Positions 43,115 through 52,484 of a DNA stretch of 52,484 nucleotides are shown here, piece by piece. The notes below the pieces were generated by a model. It made no database searches. It was not told the origin of the DNA and saw nothing but the letters and a program-made list of their open reading frames with translations. This DNA comes from DATKKX01 sp035542775 (lineage in GTDB: Bacteria > Planctomycetota > Phycisphaerae > UBA1845 > UTPLA1), in NCBI GenBank assembly GCA_035542775.1, contig DATKKX010000507.1:1-52484 (forward strand), written 5' to 3'. The position numbers were made by a program, and so were the translations under genes. Numbering within the stretch: position 1 is the first letter of the stretch; each line of letters begins with the position of its first letter.

Positions 43115-43843
43115 ATGAACAAGATCGCTGCAATTCTGATTGTTGGTCTTCTGGCCGCGCCGGCAATGGCAGACCCTTGGCCGCCGCCCAGCCCATACAC
43201 ACCGTATCTCGCCGGGGATTTCAATGGCTGGACCTCCAACGGCACCACCATGACCGAGACAAGCCCGGGCTCGAACATCTGGACCGCTTCTATTTCGAGT
43301 CTTGGCGCGAATGGTCGGCATGAGTTCAAGGTGACCGACGGTACCTGGAATTACAATTTCCCGGGCCCCAATAGCTGGCTGTATGCCGACGCCAGCGGAA
43401 ACATTTCTGTCACTTACGACGGCAACACCTACGCCGATGGTTGGTCGCCGACGATGTTCCGCATTGGGGAGAACGCTGATCCGGCCGCCGGTTTCACCGC
43501 CGTCGGTGATTGGCAGCACTTCCTGGGAGACGGCGATTGGAACAATGCCAATCCGTTCACCGCCATGGCGCCCCAGGGCAATGGCGTTTATATGCTGCAG
43601 GCCGTAATTCCGGCGGGCAACTGGAATTGGAAGGCCGTCGCCACGGGAACTTGGGACTCGATCAGTTGGGACAACCGCAGCGTCAACACCGCGAACTGGG
43701 GATTCACCACCGATGCCGTGAACAACATGGTTACGTTCTGGGTGAACAACCTGGCCGGCACGGTTAAGATCGATATTACCCCCGAGCCCGCCACGCTGGC
43801 CCTGATGCTCATCGGCGGTCTAGCCCTGCTGCGCAGGCGATAA
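43115..43843 (+). CDS. Secreted starch-binding-like protein with PEP-CTERM tail
   Basis: ATG 43115 after GAGGAGCAAGGAA gives 242 residues. Signal peptide MNKIAAILIVGLLAAPAMADP. Two beta-sandwich-like domains follow: about 25-110 (LAGDFNGWTSNGTTM, HEFKVTDG) and about 110-215 (GDWQHFLGDGDWNNANP, WNWKAVATGTWDS), both resembling glycogen/starch-binding E-set modules such as those in SusE/SusF or CBM48. The end is a clear PEP-CTERM signal: PEPATLALMLIGGLALLRRR. It is probably displayed on the cell surface or exopolysaccharide and holds alpha-glucan. It has its own operator-controlled promoter and is convergent with the phosphorylase gene. Confidence 0.88.
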   Translation: MNKIAAILIVGLLAAPAMADPWPPPSPYTPYLAGDFNGWTSNGTTMTETSPGSNIWTASISSLGANGRHEFKVTDGTWNYNFPGPNSWLYADASGNISVTYDGNTYADGWSPTMFRIGENADPAAGFTAVGDWQHFLGDGDWNNANPFTAMAPQGNGVYMLQAVIPAGNWNWKAVATGTWDSISWDNRSVNTANWGFTTDAVNNMVTFWVNNLAGTVKIDITPEPATLALMLIGGLALLRRR

Positions 43844-43908
43844 TATTCCATGAATTGATCGCGGCGACGTGAATCCTGGGCCGTTGCCCGCGATGAACGA
43901 CTAAAGCG

Positions 43909-43950
43909 AAGAAAGCCCTCGGCGCACCACAGCCAGGGGCTTTCTTTCTT
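43909..43950. terminator. Bidirectional terminator between convergent genes
   Basis: GAAAGCCC (43911-43918) pairs with GGGCTTTC (43937-43944), with a partial GGC/GCC extension; TTTCTTTCTTTG follows on the plus strand and CTTTCTTCGCTTT on the minus strand. It ends both the starch-binding-like gene and the phosphorylase gene. Confidence 0.7.
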
Positions 43951-43957
43951 TGCACTT

Positions 43958-46144
<2,187 letters not shown>

Positions 46145-46199
46145 GGTCTTGATTCTCCCTGTGCAGCCCGATGGGGCATCCTATCCTCCGCCACAGGAT

Positions 46200-46228
46200 T
46201 TGACCACGGTCTTTGGTTCTGGTAAAAT
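46200..46228 (+). promoter_or_regulatory. Promoter for the GH57 gene
   Basis: TTGACC (46200-46205) and TAAAAT (46223-46228) are spaced exactly 17 bases, the same layout as at 42967-42995. The start would be near 46235, about 69 bases before the GH57 ATG. Promoter elements for the divergent phosphorylase are less clear. Confidence 0.8.
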
Positions 46229-46236
46229 GTTTTACC
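46221..46236. promoter_or_regulatory. LacI-type operator, copy 3 (divergent)
   Basis: GGTAAAATGTTTTACC has perfect 7-base arms around a TG centre and covers the -10 of the GH57 promoter. It is the best-conserved of the three sites and could affect the phosphorylase promoter as well. Confidence 0.78.
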
Positions 46237-46303
46237 GTTAAGGAAACGGCGTCTCGGCATCGGCTGTTTCCGGCCTGTGCTTCCCGGGGAGGAAACGCAT
46301 TCC

Positions 46304-49228
46304 ATGTTCTTCAAACGCGGCACTCCGCTGTTCATGTTGGTGGCTGCGGCCGTCGTCGCGCTGCCGGTCGCGCCTGTCAACGCTCAGCCGCATTACCCCA
46401 TCCGCTTCGGCTTCATGTGGCACATGCACCAGCCGATCTACTATCCCTACGAGACGCCCATTCAGACTGACGCCGCCGGCCGCTTCTCATATAGCGTGGT
46501 CGACATCCACAACCAGCGATTCGGTCCTTACACAGCGTGGCCTCGTGACGCGATCCAGGCCGGATCCTCGCTCAGGCACCTCGGCGCCCAGGTCAGCTTC
46601 ACCGGGTCGCTGATCGAGAACTTGAACTCCCTCGAGGCCGCCGGCGTCGGCGGCGGGATGTGGACCAACTGGAAGGCCGCCTACAGACAGGCAGTCGCCT
46701 GGGACACCTCCCTCGGCAACCCGCGCCTCGACATGGTGGCCTTCGGCTATTTCCACCCGCTGATGCCGCTGCTCGACGAGCAGGACATCCGCATGCAAAT
46801 CAGGCTGCACAAGCACATTTACGGCCAGACCTGGACCGGCGGACCGGCCTACTCGAAGGGCATCTTCCCCGCGGAGACGGCCTTCTCCGAACGCATCATT
46901 CCCGCCCTGGTCGCGGAGGGCATTCAGTGGGTCATCGTGGACAACATCCACTTCGATCGAGCCTGCGCCGGCTACCCGCACACCACTGCTTCCAACCTGT
47001 TTGTTCCGAACAGGGCCGATCAGATCAACCCCGATCCGGTTGACAGCGGCGGCGCCTGGGTCCAGCTCAACAACCTCTGGGCTCCCAGCCGGGTCAGCGC
47101 CCCGTTCGGATACCGGCCGCACCAGGTGCAGTACGTCAATCCCGACACCGGCCAGATCACCAAGATGATCGCCGTGCCGGCGGCCCGCTACGAAGGCAAC
47201 GAAGACGGCCGCGGCGGCTACGGGGCATTTCTCTATGACGTGGTGATGGATCAGTACATCAACTATAACACTGACCCCAATCACCCCATGCTGGTCATCC
47301 TGCACCATGACGGGGACAACTATGGCGGCGGGACTGACGCTTACTACCACAACAACTTCCAGAACATGATCAACTGGGTCAGCACCGACCCTGATTACGA
47401 AGTCACGACGGTGCAGGATTACCTCGACCGCTTCCCGGCTCCGCTGAGTGATGTGATTCATGTCGAGAACGGCTCCTGGGCCGGCGCCGACAACGGCGAC
47501 CCCGAGTTCAAGAAATGGCTCGGCGATCCCAACCCCAGCGGCTGGAGCCCCGATCGCAACAGTTGGGCGGTCCTCACCGCCGCCAAGAACCGCGTCTTCA
47601 TGGCCGAGGCCATCGCGCCTGCCGCCAGCATGCAGAATGTCATGACGGGCGGCGGCACCAACACCGAGAAGGCCTGGCACTGGCTGTTGTGCGGAGAGTC
47701 CAGCGACTACTGGTACTGGGACGGCACCGAGATCTGGGACAGCAACGTCACCCGGGCCTGCAACCAGGCTGTCACCTTCGCGGATTCAGTGATCGCCGGC
47801 CAGACCGACACGGTCCCGCCGACCGTCTTCCTGCCGCAACGGGATCCGTACAACCCGGGCGGATATGAATGGGGTCCTTCGCCGGAGCCTTCCGATTTCA
47901 CCGTCTGGACCTACGCCTACGACGTCAGCGGCCTGACCAGCGTCACCCTCAAGTGGCGCACGGACCTCGACGGTGTCAACCCGCTGTCATCCGTCCAGAA
48001 CGAGACCTACGCCGGGGGATCCCAAGTCACCACATGGCAGAGCGTGGCCATGACCTCCGCCGACGTCCCGCCCCCGTCCGGCATTCTTGTGCCTACCTAT
48101 CGCGCGTTGCGGTATAGCGGCATGATCACGGGTCAGAACAACGTGTTGATCGACTACTACGTCGAGGCCGTGGATACACACGGCAACGTCGCCAGGTCGG
48201 ACATCCAGCACGTCTGGGTCGGCCAGTCGGGCGGCTCGGGCGGCGGCGACGTGGTCACGATCAACCCCAATCCCGCCGTGGCCGGTCAGAACGTCACCAT
48301 CAAGTACAACCCGTCCGGGCGTCCTCTCCAGGGCGCGGGGCAGGTCTATCTGCATTACGGCTTCAATCATTGGAACCCGGTGATCTCACCCGATCCGGCG
48401 ATGACCTGGAACGCGACGGAGTCCGTCTGGCAGATCACGGTCATGGTCCAGTCCAGCGCCACGCAGCTCGATATGGTCTTCAACAACGGCTCCGGCACCT
48501 GGGACAACAACGACGGCGCGGATTGGCACTTCACCGTCAGCGGTGGCACGCCGCCGCCTTCCACCTGGACCATGGACGGCCAGCTTGACGCCGACGCAAC
48601 GCTGGTCGCCGCCAACGGCGGCCTGCACCTCTACGCCGGCGTGAAGGGCAACGTTCTCTACGTGGCCAGCGAAGACGCCGGCGAGGGCAACGACCACTTC
48701 ATATTCATGGCCCGCACGCCGGGCGCCTTGCGCGCCGCTCCGTGGGCCAAGGCCGGGCAGGTCGCCACCTGGGACGCCTACCTCGCCAATGAGAATGACA
48801 ACCTGTGGAGAGGTTGGTTCGACGCCAGCGGCACGGTCCAGACCGGGTGCGGCACGGGCAGCAGCTATCTCGAAGGTACGATCAACCTGGTCGAAGAGCT
48901 GGGCTCGATGCCCGAGCACGTTTATCTCGCCATGGCCCCCTATCCCACGGCCGATGGCTCCAGCCTGTTGTATGCGCATCAGGTTCCCGCCTCGATTGAC
49001 GGCAACGGCAACATCGACGCCGGCGAGTACGCGACGTTCGACACGATCCGCAAGGGCGACATCACCGGCGATTGGCGAGTGGACGCCGCCGACCTCTCCG
49101 GCTTCGTTGCCGTGCTCCTCGGTACTGACACCAACGCCCGCCACGTGGCTGCCGCCGACATGAACAGTGACGGCGCCGTCGACGGCCGCGACGTGCAGCA
49201 GTTCGTGAGCGTGCTGGTCAGCGGTTGA
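46304..49228 (+). CDS. Secreted GH57-family glucanase with CBM25-like and dockerin-like domains
   Basis: ATG 46304 after GGGGAGGAAA gives 974 residues; an earlier in-frame GTG lies upstream of the ribosome binding site. Signal peptide (FMLVAAAVVALPVAPVNA). The GH57 domain starts with GFMWHMHQPIYYPYE (HMHQP from H40), and GIFPAETAFSERIIP holds the likely nucleophile E191. An Ig-like segment follows (about 520-640), then a starch-binding module (NPAVAGQNVTIKYNPSGRPL, LHYGFNHWNP) resembling CBM25. The C-terminus is dockerin-like (GDITGDWRVDAADLSGF and ADMNSDGAVDGRDVQQF). It is expected to act on extracellular starch; amylase versus amylopullulanase cannot be decided. It is strongly regulated through the 46221-46236 operator. 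Confidence 0.92.
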   Translation: MFFKRGTPLFMLVAAAVVALPVAPVNAQPHYPIRFGFMWHMHQPIYYPYETPIQTDAAGRFSYSVVDIHNQRFGPYTAWPRDAIQAGSSLRHLGAQVSFTGSLIENLNSLEAAGVGGGMWTNWKAAYRQAVAWDTSLGNPRLDMVAFGYFHPLMPLLDEQDIRMQIRLHKHIYGQTWTGGPAYSKGIFPAETAFSERIIPALVAEGIQWVIVDNIHFDRACAGYPHTTASNLFVPNRADQINPDPVDSGGAWVQLNNLWAPSRVSAPFGYRPHQVQYVNPDTGQITKMIAVPAARYEGNEDGRGGYGAFLYDVVMDQYINYNTDPNHPMLVILHHDGDNYGGGTDAYYHNNFQNMINWVSTDPDYEVTTVQDYLDRFPAPLSDVIHVENGSWAGADNGDPEFKKWLGDPNPSGWSPDRNSWAVLTAAKNRVFMAEAIAPAASMQNVMTGGGTNTEKAWHWLLCGESSDYWYWDGTEIWDSNVTRACNQAVTFADSVIAGQTDTVPPTVFLPQRDPYNPGGYEWGPSPEPSDFTVWTYAYDVSGLTSVTLKWRTDLDGVNPLSSVQNETYAGGSQVTTWQSVAMTSADVPPPSGILVPTYRALRYSGMITGQNNVLIDYYVEAVDTHGNVARSDIQHVWVGQSGGSGGGDVVTINPNPAVAGQNVTIKYNPSGRPLQGAGQVYLHYGFNHWNPVISPDPAMTWNATESVWQITVMVQSSATQLDMVFNNGSGTWDNNDGADWHFTVSGGTPPPSTWTMDGQLDADATLVAANGGLHLYAGVKGNVLYVASEDAGEGNDHFIFMARTPGALRAAPWAKAGQVATWDAYLANENDNLWRGWFDASGTVQTGCGTGSSYLEGTINLVEELGSMPEHVYLAMAPYPTADGSSLLYAHQVPASIDGNGNIDAGEYATFDTIRKGDITGDWRVDAADLSGFVAVLLGTDTNARHVAAADMNSDGAVDGRDVQQFVSVLVSG

Positions 49229-49647
49229 GGCGGCACGGGTTGAATGAGGCACCAGGGCATCTCTTGATCCGGTTATCGACGGAATGCTGATATGGGGATG
49301 TTGGGAGACGTGCTCATATCATACTTTGTAATTGACCTCTGGGCCCTTCGCGTCGAGACTGAATGGGTTCGTTGCGGGGGCGTTCGCGGCCGCCATCATT
49401 CACGTGGAGCCGCGGCAGCGGTGGACGTCCTCGGGCCTGATAGGGGTTGTCATTACGGACCGCACGCGATGGTGGCATAAGGACCCCGCGCCGCCCCGTC
49501 CGCTTGAATCAGTGATCCGCTCGACCGACCGCACGCATGCGTCGCGCGATGCGTATTCGCATTGTGCAGCGGCGTCGTGTGCATCCCACTCGACAAAGAT
49601 CCGACCGTCACACCGATGGCGCCCAGAGTAAATCAGGAGAACAGGCC
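49229..49647. other. Intergenic region, no gene recognised
   Basis: The 419 bases between the GH57 gene and the first small paralogue hold a short AT-rich patch (49,280-49,335) and a 62-codon open frame (49292) that I do not consider a gene. A ribosome binding site AGGAGA (49635-49640) serves the next gene. Confidence 0.45.
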
Positions 49648-49923
49648 ATGACACCAGCAAATGACACATCGACGATCAAGCCGACAGAGGAGCACGCGAA
49701 GACGCCCCTTGATCCAGCACCTACGCCTGGTTGCTATGTCTGCCGGGACACCGGCAACCTGTACAGAATCCCAGCGGACGCCATCGTGTTTGGCCGAAGT
49801 CCGTTGCTCGAAACCGCATCCAGAGGGGGATCCCAGATAACCAAGATCGCCGACGACCCCTACATTCCGATCAATAGAGCGCGGCAACTGTGCGCTGACG
49901 CCGACGTGCACCCGAGCTTCTGA
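49648..49923 (+). CDS. 91-residue protein of an unrecognised family, copy 1
   Basis: ATG 49648 with AGGAGAACAGG upstream gives 91 residues. The N-terminal 25 are low in conserved residues; from residue 27 the sequence PGCYVCRDTGNLYRIPADA, GRSPLLE, ITKIADDP, PIN-ARQLCADAD and a final PSF is shared with the gene at 50848. There is no signal peptide or membrane segment, so it is probably cytoplasmic. I do not recognise the family; I compared 91 positions with its paralogue and found 50 identical. It lies between the glucan locus and a GH31 gene, which does not by itself assign a role. Confidence 0.75.
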   Translation: MTPANDTSTIKPTEEHAKTPLDPAPTPGCYVCRDTGNLYRIPADAIVFGRSPLLETASRGGSQITKIADDPYIPINRARQLCADADVHPSF

Positions 49924-50847
49924 AGCGGTCTGAGGCGCCATCGTCGAAGGCCAGAGCGATCGGTCTTCTGCGCGATCGGGAATGTCCGCCATCCCGTGCC
50001 GCAGCGAAATGGGACCCTGCAGTTCCTCGCTCACCGCGCAGCACTGTCCACGCTCGCGAGAATTGCGTTGCAGGTCGATACAGCATCTCTCGCTCCTTTT
50101 GTCCACGATCACTGCGCCTGAAGTTTTCGTTGGTTCTTTCAGAACGTTCCGGACTTGCAGATGTTCCGCGCCTCGCTTCCGCGCGCGGCCCGAACGATGC
50201 GTGAGGTTGGCTGAAAGACAGATTTTTTCCTTGATCCAATATGGTGTGCGTACTATACCCCACCGCAGTGTTCAGGGAGGCGTTTGTCGCTTTTGTGATC
50301 CATGCGACCACAGAACAGAGGCGAATGTCGCAAGACCGGGCCAGGGACGAAGTAGCCTAGCACATAAGACGAAAGCATCCGGGCAATGCTCGCGCGGCTT
50401 TCGTTGGGGATCAGTGAGGAGACGCGCGGACCTACTGATCGACCGCCCGAGCGGGAGTGAAATTTCTCGCCGGCGACAGTCGCGTCCGTTCCGGGTCGCT
50501 GATCGCGCGGGATGGGCCTGTAGGGCAGGCCGGCGGAGCATGCGTGGGCGATGGCAACTCGACCGAAGAAAGCGAAACCCCGACGCACGAGTCCGCCCGG
50601 TCGCAAAGCGGCCCGGCCGATAAATTTGGCGGGTCGCAAGCGACGGGCCACCGGGAGTTCGTCGGATGCGCCCGAGACGGCTTCGCCGGTCGGGCAAGTT
50701 GTTTGCGATCGATCCGTCGAGGAACAGAAGCGAGGGCACGCTGTTGAGGGAAAGCATATCGAGACGAGGAACTTCGAGTTTATCACGACCAGAGAAGACG
50801 GTGACCGTGAAACCGAGAACCGTGGCGATACGTTTAGGAGAGAGACA
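49924..50847. other. Spacer between paralogues, no convincing gene
   Basis: A promoter-like TTGATC (50231-50236) and TATACC (50254-50259) spaced by 17 bases could serve the second paralogue. From 50551 an open frame encodes a basic, Pro-rich sequence (MATRPKKAKPRRTSPPGRK) that continues in frame into the second paralogue; see findings. Nothing else is supported. Confidence 0.45.
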
Positions 50848-51123
50848 ATGACACCAACTACCGAAACACAGACGACCCATCCTTTCCAGGCCTATATGAA
50901 CGTTCCCTTTGATGAAGTCCAGACGCCGGGCTGCTATATCAGCAAGAACACCGGCAATCTGTACAGAATTCCCGCGGAGGCCCTGGCTCTGGGCCGCAGC
51001 CCGCTGATCGAGATCGTCTCCAAGACGGGCACCTTGATGACCAAGATCTCCGAGGATCCCTGGGTTCCGATCAACAAGGCGCGACAACTGTGCGCTGACG
51101 CGGACCTGTATCCCAACTTCTGA
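50848..51123 (+). CDS. 91-residue protein of an unrecognised family, copy 2
   Basis: ATG 50848 with AGGAGAGAGACA upstream gives 91 residues, the same length as the copy at 49648. Both share PGCY, TGNLYRIPA, GRSPL, TKI, DP, PIN-ARQLCADAD and a terminal PxF; 50 of 91 positions are identical, with most differences conservative in the last 65. Conservation with DNA-level drift suggests selection on the protein. An upstream extension to 50551 is open but lacks its own good ribosome binding site. Unknown function, probably cytoplasmic; the shared Cys in PGCY and LCADAD could be functional, which is speculation. Confidence 0.75.
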   Translation: MTPTTETQTTHPFQAYMNVPFDEVQTPGCYISKNTGNLYRIPAEALALGRSPLIEIVSKTGTLMTKISEDPWVPINKARQLCADADLYPNF

Positions 51124-51135
51124 TGGGGCCAGTAT

Positions 51136-51155
51136 CAGGCATGATCGCATGCCTG
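51136..51155. repeat. Perfect hairpin after the second paralogue
   Basis: CAGGCATG (51136-51143) pairs with CATGCCTG (51148-51155) around ATCG, directly after the stop of the small gene. There is no T-run. Confidence 0.5.
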
Positions 51156-51315
51156 TTGTGATCGTTTACGTGGCTCGGAGCAGTTTCCCCTGTTTGTTCG
51201 GAATGGGGGACTCCGAGGAGAGGGCGGGGCAGAATAAGCGTATCGGCTGCTCCGCCGACCTGACTCGGTTTCACACGATCGTTTCTGTACGTTTGCCCGA
51301 TGGGGCGACCGCGGT

Positions 51316-51372
51316 AAGGGGCCGGGACTCGCATCGACGCGTGAGCGTCGGGGACGAATCCTGGCCCCTTTT
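51316..51372 (+). terminator. Large terminator between convergent genes
   Basis: AAGGGGCC (51316-51323) pairs with GGCCCCTT (51363-51370), with GGGA/TCC continuing the stem and an inner CGACGC/GCGTCG hairpin; TTTT ends it. It lies between the small paralogue and the GH31 gene. Confidence 0.6.
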
Positions 51373-51379
51373 CCTGCGC

Positions 51380-52484
51380 CTACTCCGTTTCGAAGACGAA
51401 GACCTTCTCTTTGCCGACCTCCATCTCCCCTGACTTGGCGACAATCAGGCCGTTGCCGGCGGCGTACCAGCCGCGATCGATGGCCTCGAACGAGTCGAGG
51501 TTCACCATTCGCGGAAGGGGCGAGCCGTTCAAGAGCACGCCACGGACAGCGGGGCCTGCCGGACTGGCGCTCGCGACCAGTTTGATCACATTGTCCCGGC
51601 GGTCGGGGGCTCCGGCGTACGTACCGGATGCAGCGGCGATCTTGACCGTCATCCGCCGATCTTTCTGCTCCTGCGAAACGGCCGTCGTGCGGACGGCGCC
51701 GCTCTTATACGCGATGGTTTCGCCATCATCCTCGTACAACGTGAAGCTGCTCGGCGTCGCAGCGGCGTACACCCGGGCGATCAACTCATCCCGCCGCGAC
51801 CCGTCGGCCCGCTTGCCCAGCACGTTCATCGTCTCCTCATCGACGTACATCTGCGGAATGATCGCCCCGGCCCGCGCAAACATCGGCAGGCGGAATCGCC
51901 CGTCAACGTACAGCGGCAGAGCGCGGAGCCACTGGCCGCGGCTGACTACATACTCGTTGGTGTGATAGTTGATCCATCCGCCGACGGGCAGGTAGACATC
52001 CGCCGTCTTCTGCCTATACTTCGCCACGACCGCGGCGAGCAAGTCCCGCCCCAAGAGCTTCTCGCCGCCCAGCCACCGCACCTCCGGATCATTTTGGTAG
52101 TACAGCACCAGCGGCGGAACGACCGGCTCGCCGTACAAGTACGCCCGGTGGGCCAGTGAATAGAGATAGGGCACCAGCTCGTACCGCTGCCGGATGTTGG
52201 CAAGGTTGCTCGGCATGTCGCCGATGCGATCCGGAGCGGTCTGGTAGCGGTTTTCGACGTTGTCCGTGTGGGGCCGGACAGGTACGTCGATCGCGGCGGC
52301 GTCGGCGAACCATTGCGTGTACAGCTCGTTCAGATCGCCGTCCAGCGCCTCTCGGTTGAATCCGCCGATGTCGGCGCCGAAGTAGTCGATCCCCGAGAAC
52401 GACATGTGCATCTGCACGTTCATGTGAGCGGCAAGCTGGCCCAGCCGCGAGCCGATGTCGCCGGACCACATCGCGGTGCCGAAC
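51380..52484 (-). CDS. GH31 alpha-glucosidase, C-terminal part (5' end outside window)
   Basis: The frame runs to the right edge; only the last 368 residues or so are seen. They match GH31: the acid/base Asp motif MWSGDIGS, SGIDYFGADIGGF, then the C-terminal beta-sandwich (YELVPYLYSLAHRAY, VYLPVGGWINYHTNEY, PMFARAGAIIPQ, SFTLYEDDGETIAYKSG). The nucleophile region lies beyond the edge. It should release glucose from the non-reducing ends of maltodextrins or isomaltose-type oligosaccharides, extending the glucan locus. Cell location cannot be judged without the N-terminus. Confidence 0.92.
   Translation of the reverse strand, partial: FGTAMWSGDIGSRLGQLAAHMNVQMHMSFSGIDYFGADIGGFNREALDGDLNELYTQWFADAAAIDVPVRPHTDNVENRYQTAPDRIGDMPSNLANIRQRYELVPYLYSLAHRAYLYGEPVVPPLVLYYQNDPEVRWLGGEKLLGRDLLAAVVAKYRQKTADVYLPVGGWINYHTNEYVVSRGQWLRALPLYVDGRFRLPMFARAGAIIPQMYVDEETMNVLGKRADGSRRDELIARVYAAATPSSFTLYEDDGETIAYKSGAVRTTAVSQEQKDRRMTVKIAAASGTYAGAPDRRDNVIKLVASASPAGPAVRGVLLNGSPLPRMVNLDSFEAIDRGWYAAGNGLIVAKSGEMEVGKEKVFVFETE

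Noticed and set aside
49292..49480. 62-codon open frame upstream of the first small paralogue
   Set aside because: No ribosome binding site of note, no similarity to the paralogues, and a composition like non-coding GC-rich DNA.
50272..51150. 292-codon minus-strand frame across the second paralogue
   Set aside because: It is antisense to the conserved 91-residue gene; similarity between this frame and the antisense of copy 1 follows from the paralogy on the plus strand.

Overview
The window reads as chromosomal DNA of a planctomycete, most likely a member of the Phycisphaerae, at high GC. The reasons are the combination of dockerin-like C-termini on secreted proteins, a PEP-CTERM sorting tail, a pseudopilin-type protein with an AFTLIELLVV start, membrane proteins with CxxCGYDLRG-type zinc ribbons, an ECF sigma factor paired with a membrane protein, fused-size ResB and CcsA proteins, and many secreted beta-helix proteins. 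This is inference from gene content; no rRNA gene or other phylogenetic marker was compared.

Positions 1-15,506 form a mixed region. It holds a large truncated beta-helix/BACON-like surface protein, an ECF sigma factor with a translationally coupled membrane partner, a zinc-ribbon membrane protein, a secreted ankyrin protein ending in a clear terminator, a secreted M14 carboxypeptidase with Cys-rich repeats and a dockerin-like tail, a two-gene System II cytochrome c biogenesis operon (ResB-CcsA), and a 2-Cys peroxiredoxin with its own terminator.

Positions 15,751-28,031 are mostly housekeeping: pheS-pheT with a coupled beta-helix gene, a metallo-beta-lactamase/DUF362 pair, nrdR with a coupled stand-alone ATP-cone protein behind a good promoter and an NrdR-box-like site, an FAD oxidoreductase, a small zinc-ribbon membrane protein, and pepD.

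Positions 28,165-49,228, plus a GH31 fragment at the right edge, form a large alpha-glucan (starch/glycogen) utilisation locus. On the minus strand it runs lacI, a 1177-residue secreted GH13 enzyme, an unusual fusion of an ABC solute-binding protein with its MalF-like permease, and a MalG-like permease. On the plus strand it has a pseudopilin, a dockerin-tailed secreted protein, a dockerin-tailed GH13 amylase, a PEP-CTERM starch-binding-like protein and a GH57/CBM25-like/dockerin protein. A glucan phosphorylase is divergent from the GH57 gene. Three near-identical palindromes, consensus RGTAAAAKGTTTTACY, sit at three strong sigma-70-type promoters in this locus; two of these promoters share the same TTGACC-N17-TAAAAT layout with the palindrome over the -10. 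I infer that the local LacI protein uses these sites, so that glucan binding, secreted hydrolysis, oligosaccharide import and intracellular phosphorolysis are induced together.

Between the GH57 and GH31 genes lie two 91-residue paralogues of a family I do not recognise (50 of 91 positions identical by my alignment), separated by about 0.9 kb with no convincing gene. Small palindromic repeats are scattered through the window. One 20-base hairpin occurs both between genes and, in frame, inside the 1177-residue GH13 gene, and a 161-bp element with 15-bp terminal inverted repeats lies just upstream of the transporter. I saw no tRNA, rRNA, CRISPR array or transposase gene.
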